Assembly: GCF_014805825.1 (NCBI RefSeq)
Contig: NZ_CP061941.1
Span: 1,612,001-1,676,000 of the forward strand
DNA length: 64,000 nucleotides
Source: Marinomonas algicola
GTDB taxonomy: Bacteria > Pseudomonadota > Gammaproteobacteria > Pseudomonadales > Marinomonadaceae
Reading direction: 5' to 3'
The notes beneath the pieces were generated by a model. It had not been told where the DNA came from, made no database searches, and saw only the letters and a program-made list of their open reading frames with translations. This document shows positions 44,412 through 54,052 of the stretch, in pieces. The first letter of the stretch is position 1. Every line of letters begins with the position of its first letter. The position numbers and the translations under genes were made by a program.

Positions 44412-45455
44412 ATGTTTAAGAAAATTAGGGGAATGTTTTCAAGTGATTTATCGATCGATTTAGGGACAGCTAATACCCTTATATATGTTCGTGATCGTGG
44501 AATCGTTCTTGATGAACCATCTGTTGTTGCTATTCGTCATAACGGAAATCAAAAAACAGTGGCCTCTGTTGGTACGGATGCGAAGAGAATGCTAGGTAGA
44601 ACGCCTGGGAATATAACGGCTATTCGCCCTCTGAAAGATGGTGTTATTGCAGATTTTCATGTAACTGAAAAAATGCTGCAATATTTTATTTCTAAAGTGC
44701 ATGAAAATAGCATTTTAAAGCCGAGTCCAAGAGTTTTAGTGTGTGTTCCTTGTAAGTCAACTCAAGTAGAGAGAAGAGCAATTAAAGAATCTGCATTAGG
44801 GGCAGGTGCTAGGGAAGTGTATATTATTGAAGAGCCAATGGCCGCGGCTATTGGTGCCGGATTGCCGGTTGCCGAAGCGTCTGGCTCAATGGTTATTGAT
44901 ATTGGTGGTGGCACGACTGAAATCGCCATTATTTCATTGAATGGTATTGTTGCATCGGAATCCATTCGTGTTGGTGGTGATCGATTTGATGAAGCTATTA
45001 CCACTTATGTGCGTCGTCAATATGGTAGTTTAATTGGAGATGCGACAGCAGAAAGAATCAAAACCGAAATTGGTATGGCTTATCATACTGGTGAAGAGTT
45101 ACAAATTGATGTTCGTGGGCGTAATCTGGCTGAGGGCATTCCTCGCGCTTTCACTCTTAGAAGCAGTGAAATATTGGAAGCATTGCAAGAGCCTTTGGCG
45201 CAAATAGTGCAAGCTATTAAGGGTGTATTAGAACAATCACCACCAGAGTTAGCGGGTGATATTGCTGAGTCAGGTTTGGTTATTACTGGTGGCGGTGCTT
45301 TGCTGAGAGAAATAGACCGTCTTATAAGCGAAGAGACTGGGTTACCTGTCATAATCGCTGATGACCCTCTTACCTGTGTCGCACGTGGTGGTGGCATGGC
45401 TTTAGAGATGATGGATAAGCACGCTTCAGAGTTATTTACGGCAGATAACGAATAG
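44412..45455 (+). CDS. mreB: Rod shape-determining actin homologue MreB
   Basis: A 347-residue bacterial actin that guides lateral wall synthesis under the inner membrane. The nucleotide-binding motifs are DLGTANTLIYVRDRG (phosphate 1), DIGGGTTEIAIISLNG (phosphate 2) and TGGGALLREIDRLI (adenosine). The N-terminal MFKKIRGMFSSDL is the amphipathic membrane-targeting helix. Divergent from gatC, it heads mreB-mreC-mreD-maf-rng-yhdP, and the order matches Pseudomonas. Confidence 0.98.
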   Translation: MFKKIRGMFSSDLSIDLGTANTLIYVRDRGIVLDEPSVVAIRHNGNQKTVASVGTDAKRMLGRTPGNITAIRPLKDGVIADFHVTEKMLQYFISKVHENSILKPSPRVLVCVPCKSTQVERRAIKESALGAGAREVYIIEEPMAAAIGAGLPVAEASGSMVIDIGGGTTEIAIISLNGIVASESIRVGGDRFDEAITTYVRRQYGSLIGDATAERIKTEIGMAYHTGEELQIDVRGRNLAEGIPRAFTLRSSEILEALQEPLAQIVQAIKGVLEQSPPELAGDIAESGLVITGGGALLREIDRLISEETGLPVIIADDPLTCVARGGGMALEMMDKHASELFTADNE

Positions 45456-45471
45456 AGCTTAGGAGTTTGTT

Positions 45472-46308
45472 ATTAATAGCTCACTGTTTTTTGAAGGTAA
45501 GGTGTCGGCGTTACGCTTTGCCTTTTTAGTGTTCTTATCCATTATGATGATATGGGGTGACGCTCGTCACTCTGTATTTTTTCCGTTTAGACCCTATCTT
45601 AGTTGGTTGGTTACCCCTATTCAGGTCGTAGTTACCATGCCTCAAAAAGTTATTTCTTGGTCATTTGAGCATTTAGCAAGTCGTGAAGATTTGGTTGCTG
45701 AAAATCAGGCGTTAAATCAAGAATTGCTGGCATTTCGTAGTCGCTTACAAAAACTGGATTCTCTTAGAGCCGAAAACGTTCGCCTTCGGGAGTTGTTAGA
45801 TGCGTCTCAAAAGGTAGAAGAGAAAATCATAATGGCTGAAGTGATTGGTTTTGATCAAAATGCCTACAGTCATAAAATTCTTATTGATAAAGGTTTCTCT
45901 ACGGGCGCTTATGTTGGTCAGGCGGTGCTTGATGCAACAGGTGTAATGGGGCAGGTGGTTGAAACCAGTGCCTATAATAGTCGCGTCCTTTTGATTGCTG
46001 ACGCAAGTCATCAAGTTCCTGTGCAGTTATCGCGTACTGGCTTTCGCAGTATTCTCAGAGGGGTGGGTGACTTGAGGCGTATGGAGTTGTTGAGTGTTCC
46101 TCATTCAGCGGATGTCAAAAAAGGCGATATTTTATCAACGTCTGGTTTGGATACTCGATTTCCTAGTGATTATCCCGTTGGTGTTGTTCGAGCTGTTCGT
46201 CATATACCTGGTAAACCTTATGCGGATGTTGATGTGGTCCCGTTAGCTCAATTGGCGCGCAGTCGTCATATTATGTTGATTGATAAGTTAGAGCGGGTGA
46301 TGGAATGA
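45472..46308 (+). CDS. mreC: Rod shape-determining protein MreC (probable AUU start)
   Basis: An inner-membrane protein with a single anchor (FAFLVFLSIMMIWG) and a long periplasmic domain with a coiled coil (SREDLVAENQALNQELLAFR region) and beta barrels, which links MreB to wall synthases. A GTG at 45502 is possible, but its ribosome site is poor. Translation from an ATT at 45472, six bases after a perfect AGGAG, adds the residues NSSLFFEGK before VSALRF, which aligns with the conserved start of MreC (KPLFxxGPSLxxRL). I therefore place the start at the ATT. The gene stops in a 4-base overlap with mreD. Confidence 0.88.
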   Translation: MNSSLFFEGKVSALRFAFLVFLSIMMIWGDARHSVFFPFRPYLSWLVTPIQVVVTMPQKVISWSFEHLASREDLVAENQALNQELLAFRSRLQKLDSLRAENVRLRELLDASQKVEEKIIMAEVIGFDQNAYSHKILIDKGFSTGAYVGQAVLDATGVMGQVVETSAYNSRVLLIADASHQVPVQLSRTGFRSILRGVGDLRRMELLSVPHSADVKKGDILSTSGLDTRFPSDYPVGVVRAVRHIPGKPYADVDVVPLAQLARSRHIMLIDKLERVME

Positions 46309-46778
46309 AGTCTAGCTTTGTTTTTATACTAACCTTAATTGTTGGTTTAATGTTGGAAGCCTTAACATTCCCTGAAACCATGTTGTGGTATCGGCCTGAA
46401 TGGGCCTTATTAGTTATTTTGTACTGGGTCATTGCCTTGCCGTTTCGCGTTGGCGTTGGTGTGGCTTGGGTTCTTGGGTTAATGGTCGATCTGTTGCAGG
46501 GTGGAATCATAGGGCAGCATTCCCTTACTTATGTCATTATTGCTTATTCTTGCGCTGTTTTTTACAAACGGTTGCGTATGTATCACCGGTGGCAGCAAGG
46601 TATTTTCGTGGCTCTTCTAGTAAGCTTGAATCAATTGCTTGATTTCTGGATTGATTTTTATGTTGGTAGTGCAGAACCAACCTTAATGATTTTTATGCCG
46701 GCACTTATAACGGGGCTATTATGGCCTTGGTCTTTTATTGTTCTGCGCAGTGTCCGTCGCATGTATTCTATTCGATAA
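46305..46778 (+). CDS. mreD: Rod shape-determining protein MreD
   Basis: A 157-residue inner-membrane protein with five to six predicted helices. The family marks are YRPEWALLVILYWVIALPFR and GVAWVLGLMVDLLQGGIIGQ, and the pattern HSLTYVIIAY follows. MreD completes the elongasome scaffold with MreC, RodA and PBP2. Its ATG overlaps the mreC stop by 4 bases, and maf begins 12 bases after it. Confidence 0.95.
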   Translation: MKSSFVFILTLIVGLMLEALTFPETMLWYRPEWALLVILYWVIALPFRVGVGVAWVLGLMVDLLQGGIIGQHSLTYVIIAYSCAVFYKRLRMYHRWQQGIFVALLVSLNQLLDFWIDFYVGSAEPTLMIFMPALITGLLWPWSFIVLRSVRRMYSIR

Positions 46779-46790
46779 GGTTTAATTTTT

Positions 46791-47402
46791 ATGGTTATTT
46801 TAGGCTCAGCATCTCCAAGGCGACAAGAGCTACTCGCGTTATTAGTTGCTGATTTTTCTATTGTGCCGGCGAATATTGATGAATCGTTAAAAGAGTCTGA
46901 ATTGGCTGATGATTACGTTCTGCGGATGGCTTCTGAGAAAGCTCACGCGGCTTTTATTAAGTGGAGCCAATCCTTTGAGGGAATAGGTGGTTCACCTATC
47001 GTCATTGGTGCGGACACCAGTGTTGTTGTTGACGGCAAGGTGCTGGGTAAACCGAATTCGTTTGATGAGGCTTATACCATGTTAAGATCTCTATCAGGTC
47101 GTTCCCATCAAGTAATGACGGCCGTTTGTTTATTTGACAGTCGGTTTAAACACTATCAGACTGCAAATGTTGTTACAGACGTTACCTTTAGAGTCATTTC
47201 AGATCTAGAGATAGAGCAATATTGGAAAACAGGAGAGCCAAAAGATAAGGCTGGCTCTTATGCTATTCAAGGGCTGGGATCCGTTTTTGTCTCCTCAATT
47301 GTAGGCTCCTATTCGGCTGTTGTGGGCCTCCCTTTATTTGAAACTGCGCAGCTATTTGAGTCGCTTGGAATTCACCCTTTACAGGAGATATCACATGAGT
47401 GA
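46791..47402 (+). CDS. maf: Maf-family nucleotide pyrophosphatase (YhdE-like)
   Basis: A 203-residue enzyme that hydrolyses dTTP, UTP or modified nucleotides to the monophosphates. The N-terminal LGSASPRRQELL, the segment VIGADTSVVVDGKVLGKP and KAGSYAIQGLGSVF are all present. Position between mreD and rng is that of YhdE in E. coli. It ends in a short overlap with the start of rng (8 bases). Confidence 0.94.
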   Translation: MVILGSASPRRQELLALLVADFSIVPANIDESLKESELADDYVLRMASEKAHAAFIKWSQSFEGIGGSPIVIGADTSVVVDGKVLGKPNSFDEAYTMLRSLSGRSHQVMTAVCLFDSRFKHYQTANVVTDVTFRVISDLEIEQYWKTGEPKDKAGSYAIQGLGSVFVSSIVGSYSAVVGLPLFETAQLFESLGIHPLQEISHE

Positions 47403-48849
47403 AGACGTATTAATTAATGTTACTCCTATGGAAATTCGCGTCGCCTTGATTGAAAATGGTGGCTTACAAGAGGTCTATATTGAACGCTCTAGCCGAAAAG
47501 GTATTGTGGGTAATATTTATCAAGGCAAAGTAGTCCGAGTTTTGCCTGGTATGCAAGCTGCGTTTGTTGATATTGGTCTTGAAAGGGCGGCTTTTATCCA
47601 TGTATCAGAAGTGGCTCATCGTGATGCGATTAATCCAAGTGATCAGATCGGAGATTATCTAAGAGAAGGTCAGTCACTTGTTGTGCAAGTCACTAAAGAT
47701 CCTATTAGCTCTAAAGGCGCAAGGTTGACGACACATCTGTCGATTCCATCTCGATACCTCGTATACATGCCAGACCAAGATCATGTTGGCGTCAGTCAAA
47801 GAATTGATGATGAAACAGAGCGTGAACGATTAAAACAATTGGTGTCTTCCGCGTTGACGGGTGTTGATGAGACCAGTGGTTATATATTAAGAACAGCTGC
47901 AGAAGGTGCTGGTGAGGAAGAAATTCTTTCCGATATAAAATTTCTGACTCGCTTATGGCAATCAGTTAAGAAGCGTATAACGCAAGTAAAAGCCCCCGCT
48001 GTTATCTATGAAGATTTGCCCCTACACCTCAGAACAATGAGGGATTTAGTGAGTCTTAAAACAGAAAGAATCCGCATTGATTCAAAAGAGAACTATGCGA
48101 AGCTCAAAGGGTTTGCAGAAGACTTTATTCCGGATCTAGGAAATAGGATAGAACTCTACCTTGGCGAAAGACCAATTTTTGATATGTACAGTGTTGAGGA
48201 TGAAATTCAAAAGGCACTTGATCGTAAGGTGCAGTTAAAATCTGGTGGGTATCTATTGGTTGAACAGACAGAATCTATGACAACCATTGACGTTAATACC
48301 GGTGCGTTTGTTGGCAGTAGAAATTTAGAGGAAACCATTTACAAAACGAACCTTGAGGCCGCGACGTCTATTGGTCGACAGCTAAAGTTGCGCAATCTAG
48401 GGGGCATAATTATTATTGATTTTATCGATATGGAAGATGAAGAGCATAAAAGACAAGTGTTAAGGATGTTAGAAAAGGTCTTGGACACAGATCACGCTAA
48501 AACGAAAATTACCGGTGTATCTGAGCTGGGATTGGTTGAAATGACACGTAAACGTACCAGAGAAAGTTTGGGGCAGACATTGTGCGAACCTTGTAAGTCA
48601 TGTCATGGTAGTGGCTTGGTTAAAACACCCGAAACGGTTTGCTATGAAGTGTTTCGAGAAATTTTACGTGCGGATCGAGCTTATAACTCACAAACGTATA
48701 CGGTGTTGGCTTCTTCTCTTGTGGTCGAGCGTTTTCAAGATGAAGAAAGTGCCGCTGTTGCGGAGCTGGAGGCCTTTATAAGTAAAGCGATTCATTTTCA
48801 AGTAGATCCAGTTTATACCCAAGGTCAATACGATGTTGTCTTAAGATAA
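47395..48849 (+). CDS. rng: Ribonuclease G
   Basis: A 484-residue endoribonuclease for 16S rRNA 5' maturation and mRNA decay. An S1 RNA-binding domain lies near residues 35-125 (GNIYQGKVVRVLPGMQAAFV, then DIGLERAAFIH). The catalytic domain has TTIDVNTGAFVG and the metal aspartates in IIIDFIDMEDEEH. The zinc-link CEPCKSCHGSG near the C-terminus marks the RNase E/G family. The ATG at 47395 with GGAGATATCAC upstream is chosen over an extended frame. It overlaps yhdP by one base (TAATG). Confidence 0.95.
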   Translation: MSEDVLINVTPMEIRVALIENGGLQEVYIERSSRKGIVGNIYQGKVVRVLPGMQAAFVDIGLERAAFIHVSEVAHRDAINPSDQIGDYLREGQSLVVQVTKDPISSKGARLTTHLSIPSRYLVYMPDQDHVGVSQRIDDETERERLKQLVSSALTGVDETSGYILRTAAEGAGEEEILSDIKFLTRLWQSVKKRITQVKAPAVIYEDLPLHLRTMRDLVSLKTERIRIDSKENYAKLKGFAEDFIPDLGNRIELYLGERPIFDMYSVEDEIQKALDRKVQLKSGGYLLVEQTESMTTIDVNTGAFVGSRNLEETIYKTNLEAATSIGRQLKLRNLGGIIIIDFIDMEDEEHKRQVLRMLEKVLDTDHAKTKITGVSELGLVEMTRKRTRESLGQTLCEPCKSCHGSGLVKTPETVCYEVFREILRADRAYNSQTYTVLASSLVVERFQDEESAAVAELEAFISKAIHFQVDPVYTQGQYDVVLR

Positions 48850-51800
48850 TGAAAACGGAAGATGGGAATGCCGTCCGTTTTGTTACGGGTGTTATTTGGT
48901 GGGTGGCCGTCGTTGCTTTTACGGCTTTGATAGCATGTTTGATTATCTTTAAGCATGCGCTTCCTTTTGTAAGTGAATACAAGTCTCAAATAGAAAGCAA
49001 CCTAACTCAAATAATTGGCTACCCAGTCAGTATAGAAGAAGTTACGGCATCCCTTGAGGGAATTGATCCTATATTTACTGTCCGTGGAATCTCCTTAGAC
49101 ACAGAGAATGTTACTTCAGCCATTCAAATGGAAGCGTTGTCTGTCAGAATTGACTTTTTTAAATCCATTCTTAACCTTACTCCACACTTTGCCTATATTC
49201 GCTTTATTAAGCCGAAAGTTGAGATTGTTGAGTCTTCAGGGCAGTGGCGCTTAGCGGGAGCCATTCTTGATAATTCGATAAAAAGCAATGTCGGTTCTGC
49301 GAGGTTGATGGATTATTTGCTTACTCAGCGCCAAATTACCTTGTTGGATAGCGAAATTCATTTATCCAGTGAATCCTATGGGGAGGGGGTTTTTTCTACA
49401 CATACTTTCTATATGCAAAGAATACGAAATGGCATAGGTATTCAAATGGATTTGCATCACAGTGAGCTCGTTGATCCTTTAGCCTTAAAACTGGAGATTG
49501 AGTTAGAATCCAGTGACGATTTTTTGATTAATGCGCATTTGATTTCACCAAAAATCCAACTTGATAAAGACAACGTTATAGGATTAGGGGATTTTGATAT
49601 TGCGTCAGTGGCAAGTCGATTTGAGTTATGGGTGCGTTATCAAAGTGATCGAACGGTTCAGGTCACCGGATTATTAAATGAAATGAACCTTGTTCAGACG
49701 GGCGAGAAAGAATTATCAGGTTCAGCTAAGTTCAAAGCGTTTTATAATGTAAAGCAAGATAACGCTCGTTTAGAAGTATCTGATTTACTCCTTATAGAGA
49801 AAGGTTATCCCTCTTATAAACCGACAAATTTAACGTTGGATCTAAACTTAAAAGACAATCGTAAGATTGATTTATTATTTGATCAAGTAGACTTATCTTT
49901 AGTAAGTAGGTGGGCATCAACTTATATAAACCCAGAGTGGTTTGCCAGAAAACTGCTTGATGAAATGTCATTTACTGGGACTGCCTTGAATGGTTCTTTG
50001 CGTATTCCTATTGATGATTCACGTAGTTTTGAGTTCGTAAGTAATGTCAAAAATGTGTCTGCAAACGGTTTTAATGGCATCCCAAAGATAAATCGTCTAA
50101 ACGGGATTTTAAGTTTAACGGAAGCGGATGGTTACATAGAGTTTGATGCAAAAAATGCCACTCTTGGTTTCCCCGAATTATACGATGAGACTTGGGATAC
50201 GTCCTCTCTTTCTGGGTTGGTTGAATGGCGATCTCTCAATGATATCTTTTTAGTCAGCGGTACGGGTTTGCATGTTGAAAGAAATGGTGCTGATGTAGAA
50301 GGCAAATTCCGGTTAGAAATTAGGAAGGATAGCCCTGATTGGATTTTACTGGATATTAAAGGGAAAAATATTCCAGTTGACGACCGTTTAGATTACATAC
50401 CTAAAACGGTTCTTAATAATAAAACTCGAGAATGGATTGAGAGCGCCATTACGTCTGGTTCGGTTGGTAGTTTGGAATTAATCGTTCAAAGTGAATTAGC
50501 CGCAGGCGCTTCTCCTCATGTGTTGCTGGATATGAGGTTAGAGGATGTTGAGGTATTATTTGCTCCTGACTGGCCGCCGGCCAAAAAAGTAAAGGGGCAT
50601 TTTCAGCTTGATCGAGAGGGTATTGTTGTTCGAGTTGATGAGGCTTTGCTTTCTAATTTAAAGGTTAGGGGGGTTGAGGTATCGTTGCCCTTTTCAAGGG
50701 GAGGGTCAGACCTTTTGGTCTCAGGCCCTATTTCCTATAAAGTGGATGAATTGCTATCCGTACTCAGACGTACGGATTTATCTAAAACGGTATTGACACC
50801 TTTTGAAGATTGGACGGCATCAGGCGACGTTCAAGGTCATTTTTCGGTGTCTGTGCCCCTATCGGAAGAAAGTAATGAGCCTCTGGTTGATCTAAAGTTA
50901 GAATTCTTAAAGAATACGCTTCAAATCAGCAGTTTGAATCTGGACGCAGAAAACCTTTCAGGAAAGGTTAATTTTCATTCCATTAGCGGTTTATCTCAAT
51001 CTCAATTAAGTTTTACTGCCCTTGGCGGTGAGTCTGAGGCCAGGTTGACCTCGGCCATTGGTACGGATGGGTTAATGTCTATTGGTGTTGCTCTTACTGG
51101 CAATGCTGATATTAATCGAGTACTTGAATGGCAAAAAATGCCACCCATATTAGTCGATTCAACCTCAGGAAACGTAGATTATGAAGCGGATCTGTCTCTA
51201 AATAATCCGAATCTAGGCGATATCTTTTTAAACATTAAGAGTAAATTAGTTAACAGTGTTATTACCCTGCCAAAGCCGTTCAAAAAAGATGAGAACGAAG
51301 TTAAAAACTTTGCCCTTAATTTATATGGCTCAGAAAAACGGTTGATGGTCACCATTCAATACGATGATCTGATTCGTACCCGATTTAAGTTATCTGATGG
51401 TGAAATGGCCGGAGGGGAGTTTTTGGTAGGAGTTGATCGCCCTTTATCAAATACAATAGAGAGAGGGTTTAATATAATCGGTCAGCTTCCTTATCTGAAT
51501 TTTGCGCAATGGCTAGAATCGTATCGTTATTTTTCAGGTGACTCATCTGAGGTGGCATCAAGTGATATTGTGATTCCGGGTTGGCTAAATAAAGTGCAGT
51601 TGATAGTGGACGCGGCTTCTGTAAATGAATTTAATGAATGGCATAATGTTAAGGTGTCTTACGATCGTTTGGTTGCGCCTGATGAATTTCAAATTGGAGC
51701 CGATGAATTTAACGTTAAATTGAGTCAAGAAAAAAATAAATATCTTTTGCATGCGGGCTATATTAACTGGTCTTCTCCTAAATCCGATCCGTCTGACGGG

Positions 51801-52655
51801 GATAGAATTTCCCCTATTAAGGCCTCCCAAGTTCCTAATGTGGATATCAAGGTTGATGAATTAATTTACAATGGCGCAAGTTATGGTGATTGGCAGTTTT
51901 CAGTTACAAATGAAGGCGATAGGCTGAGAATTGAGCCTATATCAACCAAGCTCTCAAATGGGCAGTTTACCGGGAGTTTGTTTTGGCAAGACCAGGGGGA
52001 GCAATCGAACGTTGAGCTGGTTGCGTCAATTAAAGGTGAAGATGCCTCCGAGTTATTGAAAAAATTTGCGCCAACGCCTTTTTTAACATCAAAAAATTAT
52101 GTGATTGACATTAATCTTAGTTGGTTAGGGCATCCGATGTTTTTTGATAAAGAGTCGCTATCGGGTAGGATCACGTTTGAAAGTCAAAAAGGTAAGTTTA
52201 CTCAGATTGATCAACTTCCGTCATTTTTGAAAGCGCTAGGTATTTTTAATATTAACGCGTTAACTCGTCGTTTGTCTCTTGATTTCTCTGATGTGTATGA
52301 GCCAGGTCTAACATACGACACGTTTAACGGAGTGCTATCGTTACAAAATGGTATTGTGCAAACCTCATCTCCAATTGAGATCGTTTCACCTACTGCAGAG
52401 TTTGTGTTGGCTGGTGAGGCAAATTTAATTACAGAAACGTTAGATGAAAAGCTGACGGCCAGTTTCCCTCTGGGTAATACTCTACCCATAGCGGGGTTGT
52501 TAATCGGGGCTCCTCAAGTTGCAGGTTTACTTTATATAACGGATAAATTAATTGGTGATCAATTGGCAAAAGTGACCAGTGTTCGTTACGAAATTAAGGG
52601 GTCGTTTGATAATCCAGAAATTAAGACGGTTAAATACCAGCCTATTAGGAGATGA
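48849..52655 (+). CDS. yhdP: YhdP-family AsmA-like envelope protein
   Basis: A 1268-residue protein with one N-terminal transmembrane helix (residues 13-35) and a very long periplasmic body of beta repeats. The C-terminal AsmA-like region with IDQLPSFLKALGIFNINALT, then RLSLDFSDVYEPGLTYDTFN, is diagnostic. In E. coli YhdP moves phospholipids (mainly saturated) to the outer membrane beside TamB and YdbH. It follows rng in the order seen in Pseudomonas and is overlapped at the start codon. Together with YdbH at 21247 it gives two such bridges in one window. Confidence 0.93.
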   Translation: MKTEDGNAVRFVTGVIWWVAVVAFTALIACLIIFKHALPFVSEYKSQIESNLTQIIGYPVSIEEVTASLEGIDPIFTVRGISLDTENVTSAIQMEALSVRIDFFKSILNLTPHFAYIRFIKPKVEIVESSGQWRLAGAILDNSIKSNVGSARLMDYLLTQRQITLLDSEIHLSSESYGEGVFSTHTFYMQRIRNGIGIQMDLHHSELVDPLALKLEIELESSDDFLINAHLISPKIQLDKDNVIGLGDFDIASVASRFELWVRYQSDRTVQVTGLLNEMNLVQTGEKELSGSAKFKAFYNVKQDNARLEVSDLLLIEKGYPSYKPTNLTLDLNLKDNRKIDLLFDQVDLSLVSRWASTYINPEWFARKLLDEMSFTGTALNGSLRIPIDDSRSFEFVSNVKNVSANGFNGIPKINRLNGILSLTEADGYIEFDAKNATLGFPELYDETWDTSSLSGLVEWRSLNDIFLVSGTGLHVERNGADVEGKFRLEIRKDSPDWILLDIKGKNIPVDDRLDYIPKTVLNNKTREWIESAITSGSVGSLELIVQSELAAGASPHVLLDMRLEDVEVLFAPDWPPAKKVKGHFQLDREGIVVRVDEALLSNLKVRGVEVSLPFSRGGSDLLVSGPISYKVDELLSVLRRTDLSKTVLTPFEDWTASGDVQGHFSVSVPLSEESNEPLVDLKLEFLKNTLQISSLNLDAENLSGKVNFHSISGLSQSQLSFTALGGESEARLTSAIGTDGLMSIGVALTGNADINRVLEWQKMPPILVDSTSGNVDYEADLSLNNPNLGDIFLNIKSKLVNSVITLPKPFKKDENEVKNFALNLYGSEKRLMVTIQYDDLIRTRFKLSDGEMAGGEFLVGVDRPLSNTIERGFNIIGQLPYLNFAQWLESYRYFSGDSSEVASSDIVIPGWLNKVQLIVDAASVNEFNEWHNVKVSYDRLVAPDEFQIGADEFNVKLSQEKNKYLLHAGYINWSSPKSDPSDGDRISPIKASQVPNVDIKVDELIYNGASYGDWQFSVTNEGDRLRIEPISTKLSNGQFTGSLFWQDQGEQSNVELVASIKGEDASELLKKFAPTPFLTSKNYVIDINLSWLGHPMFFDKESLSGRITFESQKGKFTQIDQLPSFLKALGIFNINALTRRLSLDFSDVYEPGLTYDTFNGVLSLQNGIVQTSSPIEIVSPTAEFVLAGEANLITETLDEKLTASFPLGNTLPIAGLLIGAPQVAGLLYITDKLIGDQLAKVTSVRYEIKGSFDNPEIKTVKYQPIRR

Positions 52656-52661
52656 CCTAGC

Positions 52662-53489
52662 GTGAAAATATGTGCGATTCAGCTCACCAGCGGACCTGAT
52701 TTTGCGGCTAACTTAGACGAAGTCCAGCGTCGCATTCTTGATGCTGTCCAAGAAGGCGTAACCTTGATCATACTTCCGGAGAATGTGTTTTTATTCAATG
52801 GGAAAGCAATGAGGGAGTTGTCTGAGCAAGAGTCTATTCAAGAAAGTCTATTTACGACTCTAAATAAGTTGTCTGTGACCTTAGGTGTTTGGATTGTCGT
52901 TGGCTCGCACCCTTCTTTAAAAAGACCTGATGGAAGTGTTGTAGCAGGCTCTAGAGTGCGTCAATCTTGTTTGGTGTTTTCACCGTTTTCTAGTGAATGT
53001 TTTCGTTATGATAAAATTCACCTATTTGATGTCAATGTTGCAGATGGAGTGGGTCAATATAAAGAATCTGATTTTATTGAGCCGGGAGAGCTTAATCCCA
53101 TTGTTATTGATGTTGACGGTTTAAAAGTAGGTCTGTCAATTTGTTATGATTTGCGTTTTCCAGAATTGTACCGTGAGTTGGTTTCTAAAGGTGCTGAGCT
53201 TATTGTTGTTCCAGCTGCGTTTACCTATGTTACAGGTAAGGCGCATTGGAATACTTTATTAAGAGCCAGGGCAATAGAAAATCAAGTTTTTATAGTGGGT
53301 GTTAATCAATGTGGTTTTCATGGTAAGAACAGGCAAACGTACGGACACAGTGTTTGTTATTCTCCATGGGGAGAAGATTTAGGGCAGCTTGCTGATGAGC
53401 CGGATAATTTATATGTGAATATCGATACTGACAGAATACAGGAATGCAAGTCGTCAATGCCTGTACTAGAACATAGACGACTTACATAG
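52662..53489 (+). CDS. Carbon-nitrogen hydrolase (Nit1/YbeM-like amidase)
   Basis: A 275-residue member of the nitrilase superfamily. The Glu-Lys-Cys triad is at E40 (LPENVFLF), K118 (RYDKIHLFD) and C161 (ICYDLRFPELYR). Proteins of this Nit1 type deaminate oxidised glutathione by-products (deaminated glutathione amidase) and cluster with yhdP and tldD. The start is GTG at 52662 with TAGGAGATG upstream. TldD, the usual next gene, is missing; a convergent darP follows instead after 26 bases. Confidence 0.88.
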   Translation: MKICAIQLTSGPDFAANLDEVQRRILDAVQEGVTLIILPENVFLFNGKAMRELSEQESIQESLFTTLNKLSVTLGVWIVVGSHPSLKRPDGSVVAGSRVRQSCLVFSPFSSECFRYDKIHLFDVNVADGVGQYKESDFIEPGELNPIVIDVDGLKVGLSICYDLRFPELYRELVSKGAELIVVPAAFTYVTGKAHWNTLLRARAIENQVFIVGVNQCGFHGKNRQTYGHSVCYSPWGEDLGQLADEPDNLYVNIDTDRIQECKSSMPVLEHRRLT

Positions 53490-53515
53490 CTATAGAAGAG
53501 GAACATTGTTGAACT

Positions 53516-54046
53516 TTAGACATTTATGCCTAATTTTTCTTCTTTTACCTCTCTGATATACTTAAATAGTTTTTTTCGGGAAGTGCTTTTTTTGCCTTCG
53601 GCAAGCTCTTTCACAGATTGTCTAACAAGTTGTCTAAAATGTTGGATATCTACATTCGGGTTTTCTTCTAAGTATTTTTGGACCTCTTCGGTGCTGTTTT
53701 CACCAATCAAAGAGTCTCGAAGCGCTTCAAGAGAATGGAAAAGTTTGTTGTGGGCAGCTGAGCTGCTGTCAAACAAAGCGACTCTTGCCTCAATAGCCTC
53801 AGCGTCTTCATTGCGCATAAGTCGTCCAATGTATTGCATATGACGACGCATGGCTTCTCTTTGGTTCAGTCGAGTGGCTTCCGTCAGAGCAGCACGAAGA
53901 GTGTCAGACATTTCAACTTTTTGCTGCTGTTGCTTACTCAAAGCGAGAAGTTTTTTGCCTAATACCTGCAACTCCTCCATTTCTCTTTTTATTTGAGTTT
54001 TGCTTTTGTAATTCTCGTCGTCTTCTAAATGTTCGAATTCTGTCAT
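53516..54046 (-). CDS. darP: Ribosome biogenesis factor DarP (YjgA, DUF615)
   Basis: A 176-residue dual-action protein that aids 50S subunit assembly and the release of late factors. The segments KSKTQIKREMEELQVLGKKL, RLNQREAMRRHMQYIGRLMR and LRQLVRQSVKEL are family marks. In Pseudomonas it lies between tldD and pmbA; here it sits directly after mgtE on the minus strand, and neither partner gene is present. It is highly charged and probably cytoplasmic. Confidence 0.94.
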   Translation of the reverse strand: MTEFEHLEDDENYKSKTQIKREMEELQVLGKKLLALSKQQQQKVEMSDTLRAALTEATRLNQREAMRRHMQYIGRLMRNEDAEAIEARVALFDSSSAAHNKLFHSLEALRDSLIGENSTEEVQKYLEENPNVDIQHFRQLVRQSVKELAEGKKSTSRKKLFKYIREVKEEKLGINV

Positions 54047-54052
54047 GTTGGC

